The notes beneath the pieces are model-generated. The model did not search any database and was not told the DNA's origin. It saw only the letters and a program-made list of their open reading frames with translations. Shown here piece after piece: positions 10,646 through 22,433 of a DNA stretch of 64,000 nt. The stretch lies in NCBI GenBank assembly GCA_922989275.2, contig OV277862.1:24347543-24411542 (forward strand), read 5' to 3'. The stretch comes from Gari tellinella. Taxonomy: Eukaryota > Mollusca > Bivalvia > Cardiida > Psammobiidae. Every line of letters begins with the position of its first letter. Positions within the stretch are counted from its first letter, which is position 1. The position numbers were made by a program, and so were the translations under genes.

Positions 10646-11404
10646 ATAAACCTACCACAACTTTCAACCAATGCGTCGTAGATGTCAATCCTGTATTGCT
10701 GCATATGGTGGATATACACGATACTAGAGTCGTGAATTTTCAGTTTAAGGGTTTATGCCATCGAGTGATAAAATAAGAGTGTTTGGATTGTTCGATTGTC
10801 ATGAAATTTTGAGTACCTTCGCAGAACACCTTGATTTATATTATGTTGGAATAGCATTGCTATCATTTGTCAATAAACTATATTGTCAAACTTTTCTCTT
10901 CTGTTGCGTTTTTAAAGCGGCTGAGTGTACTTCTGGACTTTGAATTCTTCACATCCGTGATTCTACAAAAAATTGTGATTGGTGAAGCCTTCCCAACACC
11001 AGTTAAATAAATATATATCTGCCTGAAATGATAAAACAATGACATATTTAGCTGAATAGTGACCCGGGGGGTCAACAAAGATGGATCGCCTCCTGGTACC
11101 GAGCATATTTTGCACTGACACACCTGAGAGACAGATTTCTTCCCGTTACAAGGACGGCAAGACAACTTAAGGGTCAACAGGAACTGCAATACAGACACGT
11201 GGAAGTCATGGGTAAGTTTCCCGCAAAACGGCATCGCTTTTTCACAATTTGATTAAGATAAAAATTTATGGACAAACAATTGTGACTTTGGTATTTTTTA
11301 CTCATCACGCTATTTTGACTTGATATTCCGACACATTTACTGCAATCTTAATTGTGCTTTTAGGGAGACGTGTACGTCATCGTCAACCACATTTGCCAAG
11401 TAAC
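10577..11404 (+). repeat. Long linker 1 of the array
   Basis: It carries full exon 2, an AT-rich 3' region, a Tc1-like fragment (11108-11178), then a partial copy of the exon 1 end (AACTGCAATACAGACACGTG) with an extra GAAGTCATGG before GTAAGTTT, another intron copy, and a truncated exon 2 (11363-11395) that meets the next palindrome at GCCAAGTAAC. Confidence 0.85.
11108..11178 (+). pseudogene. Tc1-like transposase fragment (linker 1)
   Basis: The plus-strand frame reads LTHLRDRFLPVTRTARQLKG, a segment typical of the N-terminal DNA-binding half of Tc1-family (DD34E) transposases. It breaks off after GGGTCAAC and is joined to the array's own exon 1 end. Copies recur in each long linker, so the fragment was carried along by the amplification. 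Confidence 0.75.
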
Positions 11405-12203
11405 AATTGTTTGTCCATAAATTTTATCTTAATCAAATTGTGAAAAAGCGATGCCGTTTTGCGGGAAACTTACCACGTGTCCGTATTGCAGTTCCTGTGG
11501 CTGTTGTTCAGCGAACTCTCAGATGAAACGTTCTGATATTGACGTCCTGACGACGTTACGTTACTGTTGGCCTGCCTGGTAGTTGACGGCATTTTCAAGA
11601 CTGAACAGCAACATTTCGCTATGCACGGGAGAAACGGGCACATGCAATCAATAAACGAACATATTACATGCAACTTGCCAGCATAAACCGTCCGCGAATC
11701 GCTCTCGAGTCCACCAATTTCGCTCACTTTCTGTTTGAACAGTCAAATATCAACAGCTTACCTCCATATTCAATAACGTTACTGCAGATGTAAAGCCGCA
11801 ACTTTCACATCTGCAGTAACGTTATTGAATATTGAGGTCAGCTATACATATTTTACTGTTCAAACAGAAAGTGAGCGAAATTGATTGACTTGAGAGCGAT
11901 TCGCGGACGGTTTATGCTGGTAAGTTGCATGTAATATGTTCGTTTATTGATTGCATGCGCCCGTTTCTCCCGTGCATAGCGAAATGTTGCTGTTCAGTCT
12001 TGAAAATGACGTCAACTACCAGGCAGGCCAACAGTAACGTAACGTCATCAGGACGTCAATATCAGAACGTCTCATCTAAGAGTTCGCTGAATAACAGCCA
12101 CAGGAACTGCAATACAGACACGTGGTAAGTTTCCCGCAAAACGGCATCGCTTTTTCACAATTTGATTAAGATAAAATTTATGGACAAACAATTGTTACTT
12201 TGC
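11396..12203. repeat. Array palindrome P2
   Basis: Same arms and centre as P1. A short linker follows, with only the first 37 or so bases of exon 2 before P3. Confidence 0.9.
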
Positions 12204-12304
12204 TATTTTTTACTCATCACGCTATTTTGACTTGATATTCCGACACATTTACTGCAATCTTAATTGTGTTTTAGGGAGACGTGTACGTCATCGTCAACCA
12301 CATC

Positions 12305-13116
12305 TGCCAAGTAACAATTGTTTGTCCATAAATTTTATCTTAATCAAATTGTGAAAAAGCGATGCCGTTTTGCGGGAAACTTACCACGTGTCCGTATTGC
12401 AGTTCCTGTGGCTGTTGTTCAGCGAACTCTCAGATGAAACGTTCTGATATTGACGTCCTGACGACGTTACGTTACTGTTGGCCGGCCTGGTAGTTGACGT
12501 CATTTTCAAGACTGAACATCAACATTTCGCTATGCACGGGAGAAACGGGCACATGCAATCAATAAACGAACATATTACATGCAACTTGCCAGCATAAACC
12601 GTCCGCAAATCGCTCTCGAGTCCACCAATTTCGCTCACTTTCTGTTTGAACAGTCAAATATCAACAGCTTACCTCCATATTCAATAACGTTACTGCAGAT
12701 GTAAAGCCGCAACTTTAACATCTGCAGTAACGTTATTGAATATTGAAGTCAGCTATACATATTTTACTGTTCAAACAGAAAGTGAGCGAAATTGATTGAC
12801 TTGAGAGCGATTCGCGGACGGTTTATGCTGGTAAGTTGCATGTAATATGTTCGTTTATTGATTGCATGCGCCCGTTTCTCCCGTGCATAGCGAAATGTTG
12901 CTGTTCAGTCTTGAAAATGACGTCAACTACCAGGCAGGCCAACAGTAACGTAACGTCGTCAGGACGTCAATATCAGAACGTTTCATCTAAGAGTTCGCTG
13001 AATAACAGCCACAGGAACTGCAATACAGACACGTGGTAAGTTTCCCGCAAAACGGCATCGCTTTTTCACAATTTGATTAAGATAAAATTTATGGACAAAC
13101 AATTGTTACTTTGCCA
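12305..13116. repeat. Array palindrome P3
   Basis: The left arm differs from its sisters. At 12497-12505 it has GACGTCATT, the right-arm variant, where other left arms have GACGGCATT, and a nearby G-to-T change puts a stop in the usual minus-strand frame. Followed by a long linker. Confidence 0.9.
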
Positions 13117-13265
13117 ATTTTTTACTCATCACGCTATTTTGAATTGATATTCCGACACATTTACTGCATCAACAATCTTAATTGTGTTTTAGGGAGACGT
13201 GTACGTCATTGTCAACCACATCTGCCACAGTGCAGATTCTCACAAGAGTCCTCCAGGAAGAGTGA
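12917..13265 (+). CDS. Two-exon open frame, P3 copy (hypothetical)
   Basis: Exons 12917-13035 and 13193-13265, with the same donor, acceptor and stop as in P1. Changes from P1 include GAA to GAT in the alternative exon 2 frame. Same reservations as for P1. Confidence 0.38.
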
Positions 13266-13748
13266 ATAAACCTACCACAACTTTCAACCAATGCGTCGTA
13301 GATGTCAATCCTGTATTGCTGCATATGGTGGATATACACGATACTAGAGTCGTGAATTTTCAGTTTAAGGGTTTATGCCATCGAGTGATAAAATAAGAGT
13401 GTTTGGATTGTTCGATTGTCATGAAATTTTGAGTACCTTCGCAGAACACCTTGATTTATATTATGTTGGAATAGCATTGCTATCATTTGTCAATAAACTA
13501 TATTGTCAAACTTTTCTCTTCTGTTGCGTTTTTAAAGCGGTTGAGTGTACTTCTGGACTTTGAATTCTTCACATCCGTGATTCTACAAAAAATTGTGATG
13601 ATCTCGCAGAATTGGTGAAGCCTTCCCAACACCAGTTAAATAAATATATATCTGCCTGAAATGATAAAACAATGACATATTTAGCTGAATAGTGACCCGG
13701 GGGGGGGGGGGGTCAACAAAGATGGACCGCCTCCTGGTACCGAGCATA

Positions 13749-13819
13749 TTTTGCACTGACACACCTGAGAGACAGATTTCTTCCCGTTACAAGGTCGGCA
13801 AGACAACTTAAGGGTCAAC
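13749..13819 (+). pseudogene. Tc1-like transposase fragment (linker 2)
   Basis: Same fragment as 11108-11178, preceded by an expanded G tract (about 12 G, 13698-13711) in place of the CCCGGGGGG of other units. Confidence 0.7.
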
Positions 13820-14034
13820 AGGAATTGCAATACAGACACGTGGAAGTCATGGGTAAGTTTCCCGCAAAACGGCATCGCTTTTTCACAATTTGATTAAGAT
13901 AAAATTTATGGACAAACAATTGTGACTTTGCTATTTTTTACTCATCACGCTATTTTGACTTGATATTCCGACACATTTACTGCAATCTTAATTGTGCTTT
14001 TAGGGAGACGTGTACGTCATCGTCAACCACATCT

Positions 14035-14842
14035 GCCAAGTAACAATTGTTTGTCCATAAATTTTATCTTAATCAAATTGTGAAAAAGCGATGCCGTTTT
14101 GCGGGAAACTTACCACGTGTCCGTATTGCAGTTCCTGTGGCTGTTGTTCAGCGAACTCTCAGATGAAACGTTCTGATATTGACGTCCTGACGACGTTACG
14201 TTACTGTTGGCCTGCCTGGTAGTTGACGGCATTTTCAAGACTGAACAGCAACATTTCGCTATGCACGGGAGAAACGGGCACATGCAATCAATAAACGAAC
14301 ATATTACATGCAACTTGCCAGCATAAACCGTCCGCGAATCGCTCTCGGATCCACCAATTTCGCTCACTTTCTGTTTGAACAGTCAAATATCAACAGCTTA
14401 CCTCCATATTCAATAACGTTACTGCAGATGTAAAGCCGCAACTTTCACATCTGCAGTAACGTTATTGAATATTGAGGTCAGCTATACATATTTTACTGTT
14501 CAAACAGAAAGTGAGCGAAATTGATTGACTTGAGAGCGATTCGCGGACGGTTTATGCTGGTAAGTTGCATGTAATATGTTCGTTTATTGATTGCATGCGC
14601 CCGTTTCTCCCGTGCATAGCGAAATGTTGCTGTTCAGTCTTGAAAATGACGTCAACTACCAGGCAGGCCAACAGTAACGTAACGTCGTCAGGACGTCAAT
14701 ATCAGAACGTCTCATCTAAGAGTTCGCTGAATAACAGCCACAGGAACTGCAATACAGACACGTGGTAAGTTTTCCGCAAAACGGCATCGCTTTTTCACAA
14801 TTTGATTAAGATAAAATTTATGGACAAACAATTGTTACTTTG
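14035..14842. repeat. Array palindrome P4
   Basis: Arms as in P2. The left arm has CTCGGATCC where most have CTCGAGTCC (14345), a variant shared only with P8. A short linker follows. Confidence 0.9.
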
Positions 14843-14944
14843 CTATTTTTTACTCATCACGCTATTTTGAATTGATATTCCGACACATTTACTGCAATCT
14901 TAATTGTGTTTTAGGGAGACGTGTACGTCATCGTCAACCACATC

Positions 14945-15756
14945 TGCCAAGTAACAATTGTTTGTCCATAAATTTTATCTGAATCAAATTGTGAAAAAGC
15001 GATTCCGTTTTGCGGGAAACTTACCACGTGTCCGTATTGCAGTTCCTGTGGCTGTTGTTCAGCGAACTCTCAGATGAAACGTTCTGATATTGACGTCCTG
15101 ACGACGTTACGTTACTGTTGGCCTGCCTGGTAGTTGACGGCATTTTCAAGACTGAACAGCAACATTTCGCTATGCACGGGAGAAACGGGCACATGCAATC
15201 AATAAACGAACATATTACATGCAACTTGCCAGCATAAACCGTCCGCGAATCGCTCTCGAGTCCACCAATTTCGCTCACTTTCTGTTTGAACAGTCAAATA
15301 TCAACAGCTTACCTCCATATTCAATAACGTTACTGCAGATGTAAAGCCGCAACTTTCACATCTGCAGTAACGTTATTGAATATTGAGGTCAGCTATACAT
15401 ATTTTACTGTTCAAACAGAAAGTGAGCGAAATTGATTGACTTGAGAGCGATTCGCGGACGGTTTATGCTGGCAAGTTGCATGTAATATGTTCGTTTATTG
15501 ATTGCATGCGCCCGTTTCTCCCGTGCATAGCGAAATGTTGCTGTTCAGTCTTGAAAATGACGTCAACTACCAGGCAGGCCAACAGTAACGTAACGTCGTC
15601 AGGACGTCAATATCAGAACGTCTCATCTAAGAGTTCGCTGAATAACAGCCACAGGAACTGCAATACAGACACGTGGTAAGTTTCCCACAAAACGGCATCG
15701 CTTTTTCACAATTTGATTAAGATAAAATTTATGGACAAACAATTGTTACTTTGCCA
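14945..15756. repeat. Array palindrome P5
   Basis: Arms as in P3. The right arm has GGCAAGTTGC instead of GGTAAGTTGC near 15470, matching its own left arm at that site. A long linker follows. Confidence 0.9.
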
Positions 15757-15905
15757 ATTTTTTACTCATCACGCTATTTTGAATTGATATTCCGACACAT
15801 TTACTGCATCAACAATCTTAATTGTGTTTTAGGGAGACGTGTACGTCATTGTCAACCACATCTGCCACAGTGCAGAATCTCACAAGAGTCCTCCAGGAAG
15901 AGTGA
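15557..15905 (+). CDS. Two-exon open frame, P5 copy (hypothetical)
   Basis: Exons 15557-15675 and 15833-15905. Frame, donor and acceptor are conserved. One ACA to TCA change lies in the longer alternative exon 2 frame downstream. Confidence 0.38.
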
Positions 15906-16380
15906 ATAAACCTACCTCAACTTTCAACCAATGCGTCGTAGATGTCAATCCTGTATTGCTGCATATGGTGGATATACACGATACTAGAGTCGTGAATTTT
16001 CAGTTTAAGGGTTTATGCCATCGAGTGATAAAATAAGAGTGTTTGGATTGTTCGATTGTCATGAAATTTTGAGTACCTTCGCAGAACACCTTGATTTATA
16101 TTATGTTGGAATAGCATTGCTATCATTTGTCAATAAACTATATTGTCAAACTTTTCTCTTCTGTTGCGTTTTTAAAGCGGTTGAGTGTACTTCTGGACTT
16201 TGAATTCTTCACATCCGTGATTCTACAAAAAATTGTGATTATCTCGCAGAATTGGTGAAGCCTTCCCAACACCAGTTAAATAAATATATATCTGCCTGAA
16301 ATGATAAAACAATGACATATTTAGCTGAATAGTGACCCGGGGGGTCAACAAAGATGGATCGCCTCCTGGTACCGAGCATA

Positions 16381-16451
16381 TTTTGCACTGACACACCTGA
16401 GAGACAGATTTCTTCCCGTTACAAGGACGGCAAGACAACTTAAGGGTCAAC
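16381..16451 (+). pseudogene. Tc1-like transposase fragment (linker 3)
   Basis: Same fragment and same downstream junction as 11108-11178. Confidence 0.7.
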
Positions 16452-16666
16452 AGGAACTGCAATACAGACACGTGGAAGTCATGGGTAAGTTTCCCGCAAA
16501 ACGGCATCGCTTTTTCACAATTTGATTAAGATAAAATTTATGGACAAACAATTGTGACTTTGGTATTTTTTACTCATCACGCTATTTTGACTTGATATTC
16601 CGACACATTTACTGCAATCTTAATTGTGCTTTTAGGGAGACGTGTACGTCATCGTCAACCACATTT

Positions 16667-17474
16667 GCCAAGTAACAATTGTTTGTCCATACATTTTATC
16701 TTAATCAAATTGTGAAAAAGCGATGCCGTTTTGCGGGAAACTTACCACGTGTCCGTATTGCAGTTCCTGTGGCTGTTGTTCAGCGAACTCTCAGATGAAA
16801 CGTTCTGATATTGACGTCCTGACGACGTTACGTTACTGTTGGCCTGCCTGGTAGTTGACGGCATTTTCAAGACTGAACAGCAACATTTCGCTATGCACGG
16901 GAGAAACGGGCACATGCAATCAATAAACGAACATATTACATGCAACTTGCCAGCATAAACCGTCCGCGAATCACTCTCGAGTCCACCAATTTCGCTCACT
17001 TTCTGTTTGAACAGTCAAATATCAACAGCTTACCTCCATATTCAATAACGTTACTGCAGATGTAAAGCCGCAACTTTCACATCTGCAGTAACGTTATTGA
17101 ATATTGAGGTCAGCTATACATATTTTACTGTTCAAACAGAAAGTGAGCGAAATTGATTGACTTGAGAGCGATTCGCGGACGGTTTATGCTGGTAAGTTGC
17201 ATGTAATATGTTCGTTTATTGATTGCATGCGCCCGTTTCTCCCGTGCATAGCGAAATGTTGCTGTTCAGTCTTGAAAATGACGTCAACTACCAGGCAGGC
17301 CAACAGTAACGTAACGTCGTCAGGACGTCAATATCAGAACGTCTCATCTAAGAGTTCGCTGAATAACAGCCACAGGAACTGCAATACAGACACGTGGTAA
17401 GTTTTCCGCAAAACGGCATCGCTTTTTCACAATTTGATTAAGATAAAATTTATGGACAAACAATTGTTACTTTG
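16667..17474. repeat. Array palindrome P6
   Basis: Arms as in P2 and P4. A short linker follows, in which the exon 2 acceptor is mutated (CTTTGAGGGAG instead of CTTTTAGGGAG, near 17543). Confidence 0.9.
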
Positions 17475-17578
17475 CTATTTTTTACTCATCACGCTATTTT
17501 GACTTGATATTCCGACACATTTACTGCAATCTTAATTGTGCTTTGAGGGAGACGTGTACGTCATCGTCAACCACATCT

Positions 17579-18388
17579 GCCAAGTAACAATTGTTTGTCC
17601 ATAAATTTTATCTTAATCAAATTGTGAAAAAGCGATGCCGTTTTGCGGGAAACTTACCACGTGTCCGTATTGCAGTTCCTGTGGCTGTTGTTCAGCGAAC
17701 TCTCAGATGAAACGTTCTGATATTGACGTCCTGACGACGTTACCTTACTGTTGGCCTGCCTGGTAGTTGACGGCATTTTCAAGACTGAACAGCAACATTT
17801 CGCTATGCACGGGAGAAACGGGCACATGCAATCAATAAACGAACATATTACATGCAACTTGCCAGCATAAACCGTCCGCGAATCGCTCTCGAGTCCACCA
17901 ATTTCGCTCACTTTCTGTTTGAACAGTCAAATATCAACAGCTTACCTCCATATTCAATAACGTTACTGCAGATGTAAAGCCGCAACTTTCACATCTGCAG
18001 TAACGTTATTGAATATTGAAGTCAGCTATACTATGTTACTGTTCAAACAGAAAGTGAGCGAAATTGATTGACTTGAGAGCGATTCGCGGACGGTTTATGC
18101 TGGTAAGTTGCATGTAATATGTTCGTTTATTGATTGCATGCGCCCGTTTCTCCCGTGCATAGCGAAATGTTGCTGTTCAGTCTTGAAAATGACGTCAACT
18201 ACCAGGCAGGCCAACAGTAACGTAACGTCGTCAGGACGTCAATATCAGAACGTCTCATCTAAGAGTTCGCTGAATAACAGCCACAGGAACTGCAAAACAG
18301 ACACGTGGTAAGTTTCCCGCAAAACGGCATCGCTTTTTCACAATTTGATTAAGATAAAATTTATGGACAAACAATTGTTACTTTGCCA
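17579..18388. repeat. Array palindrome P7
   Basis: Arms as in P5, with ATACTATGTTACTG in place of ATACATATTTTACTG near 18028. A long linker follows. Confidence 0.9.
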
Positions 18389-18537
18389 ATTTTTTACTCA
18401 TCACGCTATTTTGAATTGATATTCCGACACATTTACTGCATCAACAATCTTAATTGTGTTTTAGGGAGACGTGTACGTCATTGTCAACCACATCTGCCAC
18501 AGTGCAGAATCTCACCAGAGTCCTCCAGGAAGAGTGA
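18189..18537 (+). CDS. Two-exon open frame, P7 copy (hypothetical)
   Basis: Exons 18189-18307 and 18465-18537. One AAT to AAA change (Asn to Lys) lies near the end of exon 1. The splice sites are intact. Confidence 0.38.
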
Positions 18538-19012
18538 ATAAACCTACCACAACTTTCAACCAATGCGTCGTAGATGTCAATCCTCTATTGCTGCATATGG
18601 TGGATATACACGATACTAGAGTCGTGAATTTTCAGTTTAAGGGTTTATGCCATCGAGTGATAAAATAAGAGTGTTTGGATTGTTCGATTGTCATGAAATT
18701 TTGAGTACCTTCGCAGAACACCTTGATTTATATTATGTTGGAATAGCATTGCTATCATTTGTCAATAAACTATATTGTCAAACTTTTCTCTTCTGTTGCG
18801 TTTTTAAAGCGGCTGAGTGTACTTCTGGACTTTGAATTCTTCACATCCGTGATTCTACAAAAAATTGTGATGATCTCGCAGAATTGGTGAAGCCTTCCCA
18901 ACACCAGTTAAATAAATATATATCTGCCTGAAATGATAAAACAATGACATATTTAGCTGAATAGTGACCCGGGGGGTCAACAAAGATGGACCGCCTCCTG
19001 GTACCGAGCATA

Positions 19013-19083
19013 TTTTGCACTGACACACCTGAGAGACAGATTTCTTCCCGTTACAAGGACGGCAAGACAACTTAAGGGTCAAC
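19013..19083 (+). pseudogene. Tc1-like transposase fragment (linker 4)
   Basis: Same fragment and same junction to the exon 1 end as in linkers 1-3. Confidence 0.7.
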
Positions 19084-19308
19084 AGGAACTGCAATACAGA
19101 CACGTGGAAGTCATGGGTAAGTTTCCCGCAAAACGGCATCGCTTTTTCACAATTTGATTAAGATAAAATTTATGGACAAACAATTGTGACTTTGGTATTT
19201 TTTACTCATCACGCTATTTTGACTTGATATTCCGACATATTTACTGCATTCTTAATTGTGCTTTTAGGGAGACGTGTACGTCATCGTCAACCACATTTGC
19301 CAAGTAAC

Positions 19309-20109
19309 AATTGTTTGTCCATAAATTTTATCTTAATCAAATTGTGAAAAAGCGATGCCGTTTTGCGGGAAACTTACCACGTGTCCGTATTGCAGTTCCT
19401 GTGGCTGTTGTTCAGCGAACTCTCAGATGAAACGTTCTGATATTGACGTCCTGACGACGTTATGTTACTGTTGGCCTGCCTGGTAGTTGACGGCATTTTC
19501 AAGACTGAACAGCAACATTTCGCTATGCACGGGAGAAACGGGCACATGCAATCAATAAACGAACATATTACATGCAACTTGCCAGCATAAACCGTCCGCG
19601 AATCGCTCTCGGATCCACCAATTTCGCTCACTTTCTGTTTGAACAGTCAAATATCAACAGCTTACCTCCATATTCAATAACGTTACTGCAGATGTAAAGC
19701 CGCAACTTTCACATCTGCAGTAACGTTATTGAATATTGAGGTCAGCTATACATATGTTACTGTTCAAACAGAAAGTGAGCGAAATTGATTGACTTGAGAG
19801 CGATTCGCGGACGGTTTATGCTGGTAAGTTGCATGTAATATGTTCGTTTATTGATTGCATGCGCCCGTTTCTCCCGTGCATAGCGAAATGTTGCTGTTCA
19901 GTCTTGAAAATGACGTCAACTACCAGGCAGGCCAACAGTAACGTAACGTCGTCAGGACGTCAATATCAGAACGTCTCATCTAAGAGTTCGCTGAATAACA
20001 GCCACAGGAACTGCAAAACAGACACGTGGTAAGTTTCCCGCAAAACGGCATCGCTTTTTCACAATTTGATTAAGATAAAATTTATGGACAAACAATTGTT
20101 ACTTTGCCA
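19309..20109. repeat. Array palindrome P8
   Basis: The left arm shares CTCGGATCC with P4. The right arm shares the AAT to AAA change with P7. The unit is thus a mosaic of neighbours. It is followed by an internally deleted long linker. Confidence 0.9.
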
Positions 20110-20258
20110 ATTTTTTACTCATCACGCTATTTTGAATTGATATTCCGACACATTTACTGCATCAACAATCTTAATTGTGTTTTAGGGAGACGTGTACGTC
20201 ATTGTCAACCACATCTGCCACAGTGCAGAATCTCACAAGAGTCCTCCAGGAAGAGTGA
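19910..20258 (+). CDS. Two-exon open frame, P8 copy (hypothetical)
   Basis: Exons 19910-20028 and 20186-20258. The 63-codon frame is intact, but the downstream region is deleted (GTGGATATGTCGTGAATTT near 20320), which removes the AATAAA seen in other units. Confidence 0.35.
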
Positions 20259-20521
20259 ATAAACCTACCACAACTTTAAACCAATGCGTCGTAGATGTCA
20301 ATCCTGTATTGCTGCATATGGTGGATATGTCGTGAATTTTTCAGTTTATGGGACTTTGAATTCTTCACATCCGTGATTCTACAATAAATTGTGATGATCT
20401 CGCAGAATTGGTGAAGCCAATCATATCTGCCTGAAATGATAAAATAATGAAAAATTTAGTTGAATAGTGACCCGGGGGGGGGGGGTCAACAAAGATGGAC
20501 CGCCTCCTGGTGCAGAGCATA

Positions 20522-20657
20522 TTTTGCACTGACACACCTGAGAGACAGATTTCTTCCCGTTACAAGGACGGCAAGACAACTTAAGGGTCAACACGGCCGT
20601 AACGTCACACCGAAGACGGCACGTAATCGGCTGCGAGAGGTGGGCAGTCACTGCTGA
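20522..20657 (+). pseudogene. Tc1-like transposase, DNA-binding half
   Basis: A fuller copy than in the linkers. LTHLRDRFLPVTRTARQLKG continues through HGRNVTPKTARNRLREVG, the second helix-turn-helix region of Tc1-family transposases, then a stop at 20655-20657. The middle of the catalytic domain is absent. This is the plausible source of the linker fragments, or a less rearranged sister. The same configuration occurs at 57690-57825. Confidence 0.85.
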
Positions 20658-20725
20658 CGTTCACTTAAAGATGGTGTCATCATCAGACAGCTTGGGCCCG
20701 ATGATACATATAGGATATTACATGA

Positions 20726-20804
20726 GTGTTGATAATTTATTGGATTTATTAAACGAGTCTTTTCTAAAACGACGAGTTTGATAAATCCAATAAATTATTA
20801 ACAC
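20726..20804. mobile_element. Small hairpin element inside the Tc1 relic
   Basis: GTGTTGATAATTTATTGGAT and its near-perfect inverse flank a 20-nt loop. It lies in a segment of about 475 bp (20713-21188) that interrupts the relic relative to the copy at 57.8 kb, where GCCCGACGATAC is followed directly by TGATGAGTTTAACCC. Confidence 0.65.
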
Positions 20805-21187
20805 GAATGTTATATTCTTTTTATAACAAAACCTAGAAATGTTATTTATCCCATTCTTTGAGGTCAAGTAAATGCTAAGCGCGATATAAGTAGATCTATA
20901 CAGGAAATAAGTTGTTCCAAATAAACCCCGTTCACTAGCATAATGCTTATGTTGTTATATGTATTAATAAACACTTTCATGTGGATCTAATATTGATTGA
21001 TTACACCAAAAATCTATAAATTGAATCTACATGATGGAATGAAGACGTTGGAAATCGAACGCGCATAGAACGCATTTTAACGACGTCGCAAGTAAACGAC
21101 GTCGTGGCGTACCTCATTTGCATAGTTATATAACTAGTTATATATGACATTTAAACAACGGGTGTTATTCAACGCTCACGTCGTCTG

Positions 21188-21407
21188 TTATGTTATAAAG
21201 AGGAGTTTAACCCTACAGAGCACGTCTGCGACATTCTCAAGAAACGTGCTCGTCCCTTTCATCGGCTTCCAAACGTTGACGCATTGGAGCGTGACGTCGT
21301 CGATGTGAGAAAAGAAGGTCATCAATACTTTTGCTCAATTCTTCTCGTCTATGAGAAGTCGATACAAAACTGTTATTGCAGCTGATAGGGACAATACTCA
21401 TTACTAA
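21188..21407 (+). pseudogene. Tc1-like transposase, C-terminal end
   Basis: The frame reads EFNPTEHVCDILKKRARP, matching the NPIEH(L/V)WD block that holds the last acidic residue of the DD34E triad. After a frameshift near 21315, another frame reads FFSSMRSRYKTVIAADRDNT and ends HY-stop at 21405-21407, the usual Tc1 carboxyl terminus. The first two catalytic Asp regions are missing. Confidence 0.82.
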
Positions 21408-21956
21408 CATTGGGCTTAAGAACTACTGTGACTTTCAAAATCTGGGGTCCCTCCACATAAGTTATTGTTTAAGCTTAGACGGAAAGGTGATAGCCGACAA
21501 ATTGTGATAATCTGTTTCCAAATTGATTACATTGGCATTGTAACACAATCAAATGGTTAATTATTTCTTCATATTTCTTTTTCCGAATGAAATATAAGGT
21601 GACCGAACTTTTGTTGAGTATAGTTTTACCACATCGCCAATATGCCCTTGATAGGGTCAGACGATTACTGAAGATGATGATGATGATGATTACTAAGATG
21701 ACCATGATGATGATGTCGCGTGACCGTAAGAAAACCGGCCAGTTTAGCAGGTCATATCATGTCAATGGCTATTGTGCTACGTCACATGACTCAGATTATG
21801 ACACACGCTGTTAGAGCAATGATGTAGTGAGCGCGTATTCCTTGGATTCATACATTACAGTAGCTGAAAGCAGTATTGAACGAATGAAATGTTGGCAGGA
21901 GAATATAGAATTGATAAACAATAGAACTATTTGTGAGATTTAAAGATGTTTAACGC
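21408..21956. other. Non-coding; (GAT)n microsatellite at 21675-21712
   Basis: Apart from the ATGATG run nothing is recognised. Confidence 0.45.
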
Positions 21957-22150
21957 ATTATCCCATAGCCTGGTTTTAGTATTGAAGATAGTTAACCACT
22001 TAAAGCAGGTTGAAAGTAAAGCAGAATGCGCCCTTAGGCGCATTCTGCTTTACTTTCAGCCTGCTTTAAGCTAATACATACTAGAATATAGAAATTACTT
22101 CTTAGAATTCATATTTATGACTGTATAATTTAATATTGTTTGTTTTCATT
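21957..22150 (+). mobile_element. TTAA-1 MITE, right end degraded
   Basis: The left part (GCATTATCCCATAGCCTGG..TTTTAGTATTGAAGATAG) and the GCAGAA core (22003-22072) are preserved. The core pairs TTAAAGCAGG..CCTGCTTTAA around GCGCCCTTAGGCGC. Confidence 0.75.
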
Positions 22151-22431
22151 ACATTTGGTTAGCTTTGATTGGCTGTAATTTTTGTTTCATAACTCCATGA
22201 AAAAAATTAAATTCAGGCCACGCCTTGTCAGGACTACTTTCTCTTAGTCCAACTGCTCTTCACAAGCGCTGCATGAAGCAGGATGCCAAATGACGTCATT
22301 GACGTCGACGTTACTACGTAACAACGTCGCATTTTGGCGGATAATATATATGGCGGAGGGACTACAACCTACGTTTTAAAAACGTTAAAAAAGAACATTC
22401 GCGTCAGATTCTCTATTTAACTACTTTCTTG
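22151..22431. other. Non-coding, nothing firm
   Basis: A cluster of GACGTC/ACGT words (22291-22330) is the only notable feature. Confidence 0.35.
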
Positions 22432-22433
22432 GG

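Larger units (their letters stand above)
9701..21407 (+). repeat. Higher-order tandem array of eight long palindromes
   Basis: Eight palindromes P1-P8 are separated by alternating short and long linkers. Corresponding points on the left arms lie at 9761, 11470, 14110, 15021, 16742, 17654 and 19374 (P3 equivalent near 12381). Spacings alternate between about 911 and about 1,720 bp, so the higher-order unit is about 2,632 bp. Units are nearly identical by eye. The left edge is sharp (unique sequence before TTTGTCCATAAATT at about 9701). On the right the array runs out into a fuller Tc1-like relic. Left and right arms keep fixed differences in nearly every unit, so the palindrome predates the amplification. 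Confidence 0.93.

Noticed and set aside
9701..21407. Assembly artefact from fold-back (missed-adapter) reads
   Set aside because: Such artefacts give identical arms. Here arms differ at fixed sites repeated in nearly every unit, and a diverged relative exists at 58.6 kb. Exact copy number remains uncertain.
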